A stretch of DNA of 64,000 nt from Colius striatus (GCF_028858725.1 NC_084790.1:188501-252500); one strand, 5' to 3'. Shown: positions 22,701 to 33,467, numbered from the stretch's first letter. Numbers and translations are program-made. The notes: generated from the sequence alone by a model not told the origin.

Positions 22701-24872
22701 TCCAAAACCAGCAGCACCAAAAAATAGCTGGCATTCCCCCACCACGACACTGAAGCAGCATCCACAGGAAGCACTATTTGTCAGTTAAAGAATTACAGTA
22801 GGAAGGTGAGCTGAGGTGAGGTAGATTCCTGTTCTGTCTTTTCTGCTCTGTCCCTCATGAAAAACATCATCAAAGAGTAAAATACTTTCCAAGCACTGCA
22901 AACTGGTGATGTGTCTCACCTGCTGACCACAACGACCACAGAGCCAAACTGCTTGTAAATGCAATGGCAGAGCACACAGGGTTAAAGATGCTAGTGAAAT
23001 CAGATCCAAGTGGGGCTTGTCTCATCATTTCATTACTTACAGTGCACTGACTCTCTGTCTGAAGTCTCCAGGTGCCCCATGTAAGATTGGACCTCGTGGA
23101 CTTGCCTACCAAAAGACAAAGGGTAAATTAACAGGAGTTAACAGCTATAAAACAAAACCATTTCTCAACACCTCAGTTTTCATCTGCTTTTCAAGTAAAA
23201 GTACTTTTTAGAACAGCTCCGTGGAATTCAGTGCAGACAGCCCACCACTGAACACAAAAACCCAACCCAATTCTTGGCACAAAGCCAGTCACGCTTTCAC
23301 TTCCTACGGACCGACACAACCACTCTCAGTCCAAAAGCAAAAATCAAGGTGAAGGGCTTTATTTTTCTCCTTCAGAGATTTCCAATCCAGTTCCAGCACC
23401 CTTTTCTGTATTTATAACCTGAACTGGGCCTCTGTCCCATGCCACACACCTGGTGTGCTGAAAGCCTTTTAGATCAACCTACTCCATGGAGAGAAGACTT
23501 GGGGTTTACAGCGGGAACTCACAAAGAGTGGGCAGAGCAGAGGGAAGAAGACGGCAGCAGTAAGTCTGGAGAAATGATGGAAAGAGTTAAAAAATTCCCA
23601 GACTGACAACAAACTACAACAAAACCACAACTTGGTGGCTACAATCAGCTGTGGCTGCCCTGGTCCTGCAAGGGGCAGGTTGGATGGGGCTGTGAGCAAC
23701 CTGGGCTTGTGGAAGGTGTCCCTGTCCATGGCAAGGTTCAGACTGGATGATCTTTAATGTCTCTTCCAATCCAAGCCACCTTTATGATCACAGAATGAGA
23801 CACTATGGAAATAGGAATAAGCCTTTTCCCCCATCTGAATACCAGTTACTGTTATGGATAAACAGCAGGATTTCCCACCCTTCCCTATGAGTTACTCTGG
23901 ATCACTACTCAGTGAAACTCACTTACTGCTCTGCCTTCTTCAACAGAGCTCAGTGATGAAAGCCCTTACCACAAAAATGGGGAATATTTGGATTAACCAT
24001 CTCTCCTTCAGCTCTTTCTCACAATCTATTGCACATCACACACAGCTGCAAGATGTTTTCTGGCTTTCTTTTGCGATTCCCATCCCACATCCACCTCCTC
24101 TGATCAGCTTTATCTGTGAAACCAAGCGCTTCTTATTGCCAAGGAGCCACACAGATCCTGAGCTGGTTTCACCTGTGCCTGCTGTCATGAAACACCTACA
24201 CGTAAGGACCCTGTGGAACATAGAATCCCTCATTTTCTGTGAATACTTGTGCTCCTGTGCACTGAATCCCCGAGGCAAGGTGAGTGGCCTTCGCTGGTGG
24301 CCGCCCTGATGTGGCCACTGGCAGGTGAGGCCAGCCCGAGGTGATGGGCACGTGTGTGTGAACCACAGCCCCCACAGAAAAGGAGCACTTGTACATGAGT
24401 GGGAGGAGAAAGAACCCTCATAGGGGACAGGGAGAGCCCTGAGGGACAGGGGGAGCTCACAGGGGACAGGGAGAGCCCTCAGGGGACAGGGAGAGCCCTC
24501 GGGGACAGGGAGAGCTCACAGGGGGACAGGGAGAGCCCTCGGGGGACAGGGAGAGCCCTCGGGGGACAGGGAGAGCCCTCGGGGGACAGGGAGAGCCCTC
24601 GGGGGACAGGGAGAGCCCTCAGGGGACAGGGAGAGCTCACAGGGGGACAGGGAGAGCTCACAGGGGGACAGGGAGAGCTCACAGGGGGACAGGGAGAGCC
24701 CTCCCGGGGCGCGCGCCGAGCCGCGGGCAGCCGGGCCGCCCGCACACTCCCCCCGGCACCCCCTCAGACAGACCGCCACGGCCGCCCCTAGCCCGGGCTG
24801 CCCGCAGGGGCCGCGCCCGCTCCCTCCCCGCCGCCTCACGCACTTGTTGGTCTGGTGGTAGAGCCCCTCCAT
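13560..24872 (-). CDS. GOSR2: Golgi SNAP receptor complex member 2 (membrin, GS27; Qb-SNARE)
   Basis: Six exons join in frame (24872-24844, 23105-23041, 19806-19698, 18626-18494, 15963-15823, 13721-13560) to give 212 residues, the same as human GOSR2. It is a tail-anchored Golgi Qb-SNARE that pairs with syntaxin-5, BET1 and SEC22B in ER-to-Golgi vesicle fusion. Seen: N-terminal helical region ([20 protein letters not shown], 48-67), a basic/Gln-rich linker ([13 protein letters not shown] type, about 89-105), SNARE motif (about 118-183, with GMDDL and [16 protein letters not shown]), and one membrane anchor (about 191-211) ending in QYLT. Gly144, the residue changed in human progressive myoclonus epilepsy (G144W), is conserved. 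All junctions are GT-AG; donor 1 is the less usual GTGCGT. WNT9B lies upstream on the same strand, as in human. Confidence 0.97.
14829..15412 (+). mobile_element. CR1 LINE fragment, 3' part
   Basis: It contains the end of the CR1 reverse-transcriptase region (for example GTGTCCAGTTTTGGGCTCCC and CTGTTCAGCCTGGAGAAG) and runs to the 3' end (CCATTCCGGGATTCTG). It is 5'-truncated as most bird copies are, and sits in GOSR2 intron 5, antisense to the gene. The frame is damaged. Confidence 0.93.
15823..15963 (-). CDS. GOSR2: GOSR2 exon 5
   Basis: Codes residues 113-159, first half of the SNARE motif ([19 protein letters not shown] to QRVTLK), including Gly144. Acceptor CCCACAG, donor GTGGGG. Confidence 0.97.
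18494..18626 (-). CDS. GOSR2: GOSR2 exon 4
   Basis: Codes residues 68-112 ([20 protein letters not shown] and the basic Gln-rich stretch to TFTAN), with acceptor TTTCCAG and donor GTAAGT. Confidence 0.97.
19290..19345 (-). mobile_element. Possible old CR1 fragment
   Basis: A short stretch (GAGGTCTCTGGTCCAACCTC and following) resembles the reverse complement of a CR1 3' end but is short and diverged. It lies in GOSR2 intron 3. Confidence 0.35.
19698..19806 (-). CDS. GOSR2: GOSR2 exon 3
   Basis: Codes residues 32-67 ([20 protein letters not shown] and the conserved [13 protein letters not shown]), with acceptor TTTGCAG and donor GTAAGT. Confidence 0.97.
20483..21100 (-). mobile_element. CR1 LINE fragment with internal tandem duplication
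   Basis: It starts on the plus strand with the CR1 3' end (ATCACAGAATCATTGAGGTT) and continues through about 600 bases of CR1 sequence, so the element is on the minus strand, in GOSR2 intron 2 in sense orientation. Inside it, a 55-base unit occurs twice in tandem (20969-21078). Confidence 0.92.
20969..21078. repeat. Tandem duplication, 2 x 55 bp, inside CR1
   Basis: The unit starting CCTTGCTTAACCTCACACAA and ending GCCTGGCCAGGG is repeated with only one or two differences (CTCAGCCC versus CTCGGCCC), which points to a recent local duplication in an older element. Confidence 0.9.
21219..21308 (-). mobile_element. CR1 3' end fragment
   Basis: The reverse complement of a CR1 3' end: AATCACAGAATGGGAGGGTT, then GGAAGGGACC and ATCCAGTCCAACCCCCCTGC. 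It lies 120 bases after the previous CR1 in the same orientation and belongs to a different subfamily, so it is a separate insertion. Confidence 0.88.
22085..22114 (+). mobile_element. Short CR1 3' terminus
   Basis: GTCCCTTCCAACCCTTGAGA followed by TTCTGTGAT matches the last 30 bases of CR1. Only the end of the element remains. Confidence 0.5.
23041..23105 (-). CDS. GOSR2: GOSR2 exon 2
   Basis: Codes [18 protein letters not shown] plus SVH (residues 11-31), flanked by acceptor GGTAG and donor GTAAGT. Length 65 bases. Confidence 0.94.
23672..23795 (+). mobile_element. CR1 3' end fragment
   Basis: Contains GGAAGGTGTCCCTGTCCATG, CTGGATGATCTTTAATGTC and CTTCCAATCCAAGCC, the 3' end of a common avian CR1 subfamily. 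It lies in GOSR2 intron 1, antisense to the gene. Confidence 0.82.
24421..24705. repeat. Minisatellite, about 14 copies of a 19-21 bp unit
   Basis: Unit GGGGACAGGGAGAGCCCTCG, with a second variant carrying GAGCTCACAG in place of GAGCCCTCGG; the two types are arranged in blocks. It lies in GOSR2 intron 1, about 140 bp inside from exon 1. No unit contains a stop codon on either strand, which explains the long but meaningless open frames here. The paired G runs (GGGG-ACA-GGG) give G-quadruplex potential on the plus strand. Confidence 0.97.
24844..24872 (-). CDS. GOSR2: GOSR2 exon 1
   Basis: Codes MEGLYHQTN plus two bases of Lys10. Donor GTGCGT is chosen over GTGAGG four bases later because only it restores K-Q-V-H with exon 2. 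Confidence 0.92.
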
Positions 24873-24894
24873 CGCGGCCCCGCCGCTCCGCCGC

Positions 24895-24902
24895 CCACGT
24901 CA
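24895..24902 (-). promoter_or_regulatory. GOSR2: UPRE/CRE-like site TGACGTGG
   Basis: On the gene strand GGTGACGTGGGC lies 23 bp before the GOSR2 start codon. TGACGTGG matches the unfolded-protein-response element bound by ATF6, XBP1 and CREB3-family factors. Function is inferred from the motif only. Confidence 0.5.
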
Positions 24903-24978
24903 CCACCGCCGGCTTCCGCTTCCTGCCTCAGCGACTTCCGCTTCCCGCCGCCGCGTCCACGGGCGCGTGGCTCGCGCG

Positions 24979-24997
24979 CCGCCGCCAGGGGGCGCTG
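24979..24997 (+). promoter_or_regulatory. CTCF-like motif at the GOSR2 promoter
   Basis: CCGCCGCCAGGGGGCGCTG agrees with the CTCF consensus at 15 of 19 positions, including the whole CCAGGGGGCGCT core. It lies about 110 bp upstream of the GOSR2 ATG. Confidence 0.6.
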
Positions 24998-27325
24998 CCG
25001 GCGCGGGCTCCCGCGCGCCGTGGCGCGAAACGGGCCACGTGCAGCGCGCGCGTCAGGGGCCGGTCCCGGGGGCTGGGCTCAGCGGCGCAACAGCCCGAGT
25101 CCGCGCTGCCGAGGGGTGACGGCCGTGCGAGCGAGGATGAGGAGGGCTCTGAGCGGTGCGGAGGCAGCGGGCAGGCAGCGGGCAGGATGCGGAGCCTGGG
25201 GGCTGGAACAGGCTCCACACTGGGGGGGGTTCTCTGCTGCTGCTCGTTGATAGTTAAGGGTGTGCACCCGAAGAGTACCGTGTAGTCAGATGAGAACACG
25301 TCACCGACTGTCACACGAGTGCAAGTGAGGGAAATAACCACACGTCGTTAGTTAATGAGAGATCCTCGTTCCCGTGGATCCATCCCCCGCATCTCAGATG
25401 ATGCACGAAACATTCCTTGTCTGCCCTGCCCTGCCCTGCCGTGCTGTGCAGCCAGCCAGGTCTCGGGCTAAAGATCATCCCCTGGATGCCTAGTGGTAAC
25501 TCAAGCCACAGAAATCAGCGTAAGAGCACACAACAAATACAATAGGAAACATTAACTGCAGCAGAAACAAATACATTCAGCCCTTGTTCTCTGCTCTCCC
25601 GTGTCTGAGTCATTCTATCCCGTTTTTCAAACACTTTCTGGAAAAGGAGAGGTTGAATGAAAATAGATGCTGGGATTCCCCTCCCTGGCCAGGGCTTTGG
25701 GTGGTACCACACCAGTTGTGATGAAGTGGCAAGGAAACACAGGAACACTGAAACACAGGAACCGATTCCTGTTCCCTTGTGGAGAAACTGTTTTTTGCCA
25801 GAAACAACATGCTGCAACCAAATGTCTGTTCTTGTTAGACTTCAAGTCCTTCCAGGAGGAGTCCTTTGGCAAATTGGCTCTTTTAGACACAACAGCCAGG
25901 AGCAGGAGAGTGGGGGAAAAAAAAAAAGGTTTTGTTCAAGGAAAGCCTCTGTATTGTAAACAGGATAAAAGGGGATGGAGAGAGTCACTTATCACTGTCT
26001 GATGTGTCCCCAGGTCATTCCTGTGCAGCACCTACTGAAGAAAAAGGATTTCATATTCACTGCTCTCTTAGAAACCCCAATCCAACCGTGGGGATTTTCT
26101 CTATCACACAATCTACAGACATCATGTGCATTCAACAGCAGCCTTCAGCCCCCATGGGTGCATTCCCCACTGCCCTCCTCTGGCTTGTAGTTTAAAGCCT
26201 TGCAGCACCAGAGGGAAAGCAGGATCCTTGCAAGGTCTCCTTTGTTCTGCCTGCACCAGCCCTTTCCCCTCACAGCTGTGGGACTCTGTTCTGTCTTTGA
26301 AACAAACCCAAACCCTGATGGTCTGTTTAAAACCAGACCCTAATAATGTGTCTGTCCCTGTTTCTCTAAGCGTGATTCCAACCGGCATAGAAGCCCTCTT
26401 CCCCCCTCCCCTCTCTCCCTCCCTCTCCTTTTTGGACACACAAAGTATTCCCCAGCTATTTGCATGCTTTCTTGATACTAATAACTGTGGGTTTAAAAAC
26501 AAAGGAGTGCCGAACCTGAGGGCATGCCGCCGAGGAAAGACATTTAGATGAATGCTTGATGGAGCCTCCTCACTCAGTCCAGCTGCAGGCCATGGGTCTG
26601 CCTGTCCCAGCTCTGACAGACTCCCTTACACAAGCCAGACCTCACAGCACGCCTCTCAGCATTTTGGGGCTGTGGAAATGGAGAAAAGAGAAGAGGAGAC
26701 ATGACAAGAATGTTGGAGACTCGTCTATCAGATTTCTCGGGCTGTTGGGTGATGTGCTGGACCCTGGCAGTCAGCTTTTTAAGGACACATTGCACCTTCT
26801 TTCTCATCTTCCCAAATTAAAGACATTTCTGTGCTGCTGTCGTGGCCGCTTTTGAAACTGATCTGTGGCCAGAAGAGTCACAAGCGCTTGGCCCGTCGTT
26901 CCCTTCTTCATCAGTGTACCAGGTAGAGGGATGCAGCAAGGTGGAGAGGGTCAGGCCGGTGGAAAAGGAAGTCAAGCCACGTCTCTGCCGTTTCACTAAC
27001 TCTCTGCCTTCTGCAGTGGTGACAGGGAAACGGGGTAAGAACAGAAATCAAAGGGGAAAACATAATAAGCCAGTGAGAAACAGTGCAGCATCCCCCAGTG
27101 TCAGGGATCTCTGAGACACTCTGGGGGTTGTAGAATATTATGGGCGAGCATACTTGCCTCATGCTTTTATTCCTTCCTGGGCAACAGCCACAGGCTGCTG
27201 AGGGTGGAACGCTGGCACTGATGGGTTTTGGCCCACGCCCTGCATCGGTTATGCTTGTACCTCCCTGGCAGTATAACGTGTTCTGTTACCAAAACAATTA
27301 ACCGTGACACGGTTCTCCCGGCAGG

Positions 27326-27565
27326 ATGGAGTTCCTCGTGCTTTTGTTCCTGCTGATCACATCTCAGTTTGACCTTACCAGTGAAATTCAGAAAACGGGA
27401 ACAGAAGAGCCTCCTCCAACAAGGCCAAGGAGGCAGAAGGAGCAAGAAATGTCATTGCCTTCCCCAGCCAATGAACACATGAAATTACTGCCAGGGGATG
27501 CAGCACCTTGCATCCATTTGCCCAGCATCAGGAACTTGCTGGAAGCTTCAGCTGCCTTCTGCTGA
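27326..27565 (+). CDS. Candidate small secreted-type protein, 79 residues (unproven)
   Basis: The ORF begins with a true ATG in strong context (A at -3, G at +4), right after an acceptor-like TTCTCCCGGCAG. Residues 3-12 are strongly hydrophobic (FLVLLFLLIT), like a signal peptide. A polar middle contains RPRR (33-36), a furin-type site. Two cysteines (62 and 79) bracket the C-terminal segment. An AATAAA lies 345 bases after the stop (27911-27916). I recognise no family, and ORFs of this size arise often by chance in this window. Confidence 0.2.
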   Translation: MEFLVLLFLLITSQFDLTSEIQKTGTEEPPPTRPRRQKEQEMSLPSPANEHMKLLPGDAAPCIHLPSIRNLLEASAAFC

Positions 27566-30500
27566 GATGACTTTGCCCCCTTAATCCCAAATCCAATAGC
27601 AGTCTCTGGGGCCAGGCCTTAAGAGCATCTGAATGCATTTCCTGGGCAGCCCTGTTTGATACATGGATGTATTAGGACAGGTCCTGTTTTGGCACTGACG
27701 TGGCCCTGCACTGCATGCATAATGTAACACATCTTAAAGTACGGGAGCAAAGCTGTGTGCTGTTAGCCCAATGTTCTCAGGGGTCGGTCCCCTGACACTC
27801 AGTCTCTCTGAAATGTGTCAGGTTGAGAATTCCATCCGAATTAGACAGAATTATCGGCTGCTTTGGGACACTTTAGGCGCAGATCTTCAACGTGCTACTC
27901 TTTTCCACTGAATAAACTCCCGTTTGCTGATTCTGGCAAACCAACCCTGACAACTCCACTGTCTTGTGCGTTGGTTTAATGGGTTAATTCTGATGTGCTT
28001 CCCAAGTCACATCTGGGTGTCAGCCTGCCTCACGCTCACGTCCTGTCGGTATGGGACATCTCAAAGGCTGCTGGAAAATGTAGAAATCGTTTTCATCCAC
28101 GTTTCATCAGCTGGGTAATCCAGGCATGAAGAGATGGACGTGCTGGGCTACCTCTCCCTGCTTCACACAGGCTGGCCTGGGTGCTCCAGGGGCTGTGATG
28201 TGTTTGTTTTTAAAGCAGCCTGACACAAAGAGGCCCCGGGAGCTGCGTGCAGCCACTGGAGAGATGTCTTCTGCTGTCAATCCGGCCGCAGTCCCCCAGG
28301 AGGGAAAACTGGATTGTCTGTGTGGGTGAGGAGGGTGGGGAGAGTCCTCTGAGCAATGTCAGACAGGAATTTTCCTAAAACCTTCTCCAGTAATCTGAAC
28401 AAAAACTTAACAAGTGTTTTGCCATGAAGGGAGGCCGGGAGGAAGCGTGAGAGGGAACGTGGGCAGGAGTGATGCCGTTTGCCGTTCAGCCCCAGCTCAG
28501 TAGCTCTCGTGCCAAAGACTCCATGGTGGCCACCTCCATTGGATGTTGCTCAGACAGAGTGTGATCACAGCAGTGTGATGCTTTTCAGGCCATTTTTCAA
28601 TGCCCAAGTAAGACTGGTGCTCTACTCAGAGGGGTCCCAGGAGTTTATTACAGTTGAGTAAACTCTGTAGTGGCATTCGGGACTGCACAGCTCAGGCTCC
28701 AGGCAGGGGCTCTTCAGAGGGGTTTCTTTGTACCAAGTCTGCGCTCACCATCCAACACACACCACTGTTCAGAAAATCCAGCCCTAACACTGCCTTTTCT
28801 GTTGCTTTTGCAAACTTTCTCCTTGGGAATTTAGTTCTGCCATCTTCTCACAAGATGGTGTTGCTACCTGTAACTAACATACATCATCTTTCTTTGGGGC
28901 TGGGAAATACCTGAGAAGGGATGGAGAGGCAGACTGCATCTCATCAGCTCTTCTGTTCCTTGAGAGGGAGGTGCACACCACAGGCTGAGCAGCATTGTTT
29001 GCCTCCCTGACAACGGGAGTGGACTAGGCACTGATGATGCAGCTGGAGCTGCGGATGTGCTCTTGGAAGGGAGGTCACTCCACCGGTGCTGTGGCATTCA
29101 CCTACTTGCCAGGCTGTCTGTGGGGAGAGGGAAGGTGCCAGGGCAGGAGCTGTGAGACTGCCTGTGGCGGGGCTGTGTTGGAGATCTTATCACTGGCTAT
29201 TAGCTTATCCCTGCCCTGTTCACCATCCTGAGCTATCTGTCAATTTGCTGCTTCTATTTCAAATTCAAAGAAGGGCTTGTTTTCCCTGAAGCTTATCTGC
29301 TTTTTCTGACCAGACTGGATGGTGTAATTGCAAAGAAATTCTACCTCCAGCAGCCAGCCTTGCACCAGTCAGGCTTCTCCCAGGTCCAGCTGCAATTCCA
29401 GATCAGCCCTTTCCAGCGCTGGGTCGGTGGCGGTTTCAGATCCTCGTGGATCTGAATTTCCCAGGATACAGTTTTAACTCCTACTGGATTATTTGAGGAG
29501 TTATTAAAATGATGTAATATTGTAACATTATACATTGCCAGTCCATAGTTACAGAACATTATGAATGTGTGTTGGTAACAGGCATTCACAGCTTATCTCT
29601 ACCTGTCTGCTCACTGATCTTTCTGCATCACTTCCCTGCAGCCTCTGAACCAAGTAAGTTCTTTGTTCACAGCAAGTGATGCAAAATCAGCCTGCCTGCA
29701 CTGATGGCCAAAGACTTTGGTGCATTTCCACCTGCCAAGGCTCCTCTCCCCAGTGCCTGTGTCACCAGATGACTGGAAGAACCACTCTCACTTCCCCAGG
29801 CCCACTTCACCTCCCTGGTACAGCTGCTGTGAAGCACCTGCTTCTCGAGCATTTCAGGTGCCACAAGCTGAAAGCCTGACACGTGTTTTTAGGGAATCTT
29901 TATATTAGAATGAAAATTACCTTACCTTGGTTTTAATTGCAGATGCTGAGGTTAATTCCTCTGGCCTGGGTCAGGGAAGGTGATTGCTCAACGCTGTTTT
30001 CAGTTGTAAGGCTGAACACAAGGACACTGTCAAAGTCTCCACTTTTTTTCTCTGAAAAGCAGAAAGAGAAGTGGCACCATTATGCAATCTGCAGCCACAC
30101 CACTCAGCAAGGAGAGCTGTTTGCCAGGACCCCATTAATGCCAGTGCTGGCCCCGAGTGCTTGACCCTCAACCTTGAGCACATTTGCAATGAAAGTCTCC
30201 TTCCATGCTGCTAGCCAGCGTTGCTTTAGCTGTATCTATAGCAGCATCAGGCCCATTCCTGCATTCCAGCAGCTGTACTGTGGGAGCTCTGCCTCCCCAG
30301 TGCTCCAGCTGCTGCTGCCACTGTCCAGGTTGCAGGGCCAAACACATAAGGCACTGAGTGTTTGTCAGGCAGATGCAACTTCTGTCTGCCTGTGCTCTGC
30401 CATGAGCAGCAAGGACGTGGCTGTGGGTACAACACTGCCCAGCGTGGAGTGTAGCTCACCTTGGGGTCTCACACTGCCTATTGATGGGGTTCACCGAGGC

Positions 30501-32762
30501 TTAACGTGAGACCACCGTGGCAATACAGCTGACCTGTCATCAGCAGGTTCCACTTGCCTGCAGAACCACTGGCTATTTCTTCCTTCGAAATGGTCGTGAG
30601 GGTAGCCAGGGACAGCATGCCTTCCCCTCTCCACCACTCTCTTGAGAAGTAGGGATGCTCTTTTCGCCACACTGCCCTGGAGTGGGAGGTCGCACGCTAG
30701 AGCTTAGGCCTGGAGCTATACTTTGGTCCACAGCATCCTTACTTGGATGACACAGCTACCTTTTCCTGCCTCTTAACAAGGTTTCAGCCCTGGGGGTGCT
30801 ACTGCATAGAAGAGTTGGAGGGAGAAGCAGAGCAAGCAAGAGAATTCCTTAGAGAGGGGAAGCCAGGACCATTAGCTCTGTGAGCAACTGGAGACCAGCG
30901 GTGGACTTGGAGACTGAAGGGTTCAGGGCAGCCTCCAGCTTTTCTTCAGCTTCTGATAGCTCCTGGATGTTCCCAGTGAAAGACAGGATGGGCTTAGTTT
31001 TGGGCTGCTGGTTAAGACCTGTCTGTACTGGATAGGAAGAAGTCAGCAAGAGGAAGATGGTGACTGCACAGGTTGACCAGGGCACAGGAACAGATTTCTG
31101 CAGTGTGGGAGCCTGCTCCCTCCTGGCTCTGCTTGTGCTGCCAGTGTCTATGTATGATCTTGTACAGCAACACTTCACCTTGTCTCATCGTTACACTGCC
31201 CACAGATATGAAAGTGCCATCAGAAGGGGGAGACCCAAGTTGTCTAAGAGCAGATCTGAGGAAAGACTAAAGCACAACTCTCCCGTTCCTGCTTCTCTAA
31301 CCCCTGGTCCCCACTGGTATCTCCTTCTGTCATTACTAAGGTGCTGAGTATACCTACAGCCCTGAACTGGGATGTTTTGCCAGGTTGCAGCCTGGAGAGA
31401 AGCAGCACTGCAGCTCCTCCCAGAGAGCTCAAGGAGCGGTAGTGCCTCAGGGCACTCAGTCAATGAATAAAGAAACCCAGAGTCAGAACTGATTAGGGAG
31501 CTCAGGTTTTGGCTCGGACTCTCTAGAGCCTCCAAGGCATTGCAGAGGCTCAGAACCTCATTACTTCTATAAAGTGAATTCAGTAATTAGTTCAGGTCAA
31601 AAGTTTACAGCTTGGAGGCTGCTGCTGGGGAAATGGTTCCTCCTGGATGTTAGAAACCAAACTGCAGACAGCAGCAGTAGCTGGCATCAAAAGATAAACA
31701 AGGGTCTTTCTGTTGGGAATGCCTTGCTGTAGAGTCTTACTAGACAGTGAGTGTTGCAGCGATGTGCCTTCAGAAGGACACACATCTCATTGCAGAAGCA
31801 GACAGGGCATTGCTGCCAGTACCAGAGAACCTGGGAACTGCCAGCCTGGGCAGGCCCTGCTCTGCCTCAGCCCAAATCCTGCTGTGCCCAGAAGAAGGTT
31901 TTCCAAGCGAGGCTGCAAGTAGCTGTTACAGGCTGCATCCTACCCCCATTGCCTCCAAGCTCTCTAGCTAAGAACAGCCGAGTCCTTCAGCACTGATTCA
32001 TTCCAGTGGGATAGTGTTGTCATCAGTTTAAATAGCTGATCTCTGCTTAAGTGTATCTGTGTTCCTGGTTTCAAAGATGATAGCCCAAAGCAGCAATTAA
32101 TGCTACATCCTTCATTGGTCCTACATACAAAAGCCTTTCAGTGGCTGAAATGTTTTTGTTTTCCAGTTTCACGTAATACCCCCCAGTGATCTGTTCTGAG
32201 GCAGGAAAGCCCAGTATCATCTGCTTCTTACTCATTTTGGTTCCGTTTTCAACGACTTACCTGACTCACAGACAATTAATGCTCCTTATAATGATCAGAC
32301 CTCTCGGTCTCATCCCACTCTCAGAGGCCTCAGCAATTCTGCTGCATTCCATGGGGTGTGAGGTGTGTGTTGCCAGCAGTCAGAGCTGTTCTGCTGAGCT
32401 CTGAGGTGACAATGCAGGATTTCCCATCCCAGCCTTTGCCTGGGATGATGCATCCTCACATCCTGACCACAATGCAGAGACTGTGCCACGCTGCATGACA
32501 CCTGCCTCCTTTCCCCTTGCCTGACTATGCCAGAGAGAAAGTGGGACATGGAGCAGGGAAGGAGGGGCTGAAGGATTAAACAAGACAGACCAGAAAGCCT
32601 TGAATTTTCCCCTAACACTCAGCCATTTAATGACTAGTTTGATGATAAGCATGAAATTAAATAGACAAAGAAAATTCTCTCGTGTCTAAGAAGTCAGCAG
32701 ATAATTAGGCTTTGATGGGGACTTTGTGAGATACTTTCTATGTATTTTGTGAGTCTGATTTA

Positions 32763-33467
32763 ATGCTGTGGCTGTCTTGGTTGTCCCTGCAGCTGAACTC
32801 TGCTGATCTCTCCTGGTCAGACCTTGGATCGATGCTGGTGCTGGCTCGTGCCTCCTTTGTTCAGGGAGGTGCTAGTTCTCTGGAACAACCTTCCTCAACA
32901 GGGAAAAGCTTTTTGTTCCTCTCAGTCTGCATTTCCCATGTTTGTTCCCTTTCAAACTCTTTACAGCTCACTTCATCCAGAGCAATATTAACACAAATCT
33001 GGACGAAGAATTTGGTGTGCAGATTTGTCTTCTCCCCTCGCGAGGGGAAAACCTGCAGCAGCAATGTGAGGAACAGTCCTTCAGCAGCTTTGAAACTCAA
33101 ATGCATTGTTTCTGTGCCTATTTATAGATGTAAGTGCTTTATTTTGAGTCCAAAAGTTTTGAAACCCGGAAAAGATTTAATCAACTCAAAGGCTCAGACC
33201 CAAATCCATCAGCTCCTGAGGACTATCCAGACAGGAAAATCGTTGCACACCAGCCAGGGTGTGCATTCACAGCATCCTGGTCCCTCACAAGGCAGCCATA
33301 ATTTCAGCACTCCTAAATGCCAGGGGAAAATGTCCCTTTGCTCACGTGTAAGCTCTCCTAAAGATACAGCATGCTTTATTTTCAGGCAATTTTCAGGCTC
33401 ATTAGGCCAACACTTTGAGCCAAAAAAAATCACCAAATGCAGGTTACCTCTGAATCAGAAGCCATGA
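32763..33467 (+). other. Orphan ORF of 234 codons, probably not coding
   Basis: The longest open frame in the GOSR2-WNT9B gap that begins with ATG. The start context is poor, the sequence is serine-rich without recognisable domains, and no promoter or canonical poly(A) signal flanks it. I report it for its length only. Confidence 0.12.

Larger units (their letters stand above)
24700..25230 (-). promoter_or_regulatory. GOSR2: CpG-island promoter and 5' end of GOSR2
   Basis: Very GC- and CpG-rich DNA spans exon 1 and the upstream region. On the gene strand two CGGAAG ETS sites (24913-24918 and 24935-24940) lie 40-70 bp before the ATG, typical of TATA-less housekeeping promoters. UPRE-like and CTCF-like motifs are listed separately. 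No convincing gene starts in the opposite direction. Confidence 0.8.

Noticed and set aside
24399-24906. Overlapping long frames on both strands rich in GDRESP or SPCPLS-type repeats
   Set aside because: They are translations of the minisatellite, whose unit has no stop codon in any frame.
24855-25250. Divergent plus-strand gene from the GOSR2 CpG island
   Set aside because: The frame is Arg/Ala/Pro-rich as expected from CpG-island DNA and has no recognisable start, domain or splice partner.
30849-31178. Minus-strand 109-codon frame with a hydrophobic stretch and a Glu/Ala/Leu-rich helix, suggestive of a peptide precursor
   Set aside because: It opens with GTG, not ATG, has no ATG before the hydrophobic part, and an equally protein-like frame overlaps it on the other strand.
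31191-31535. Minus-strand 114-codon frame next to the previous one
   Set aside because: It starts at TTG, shows no known motif, and has no sensible splice link to its neighbour.
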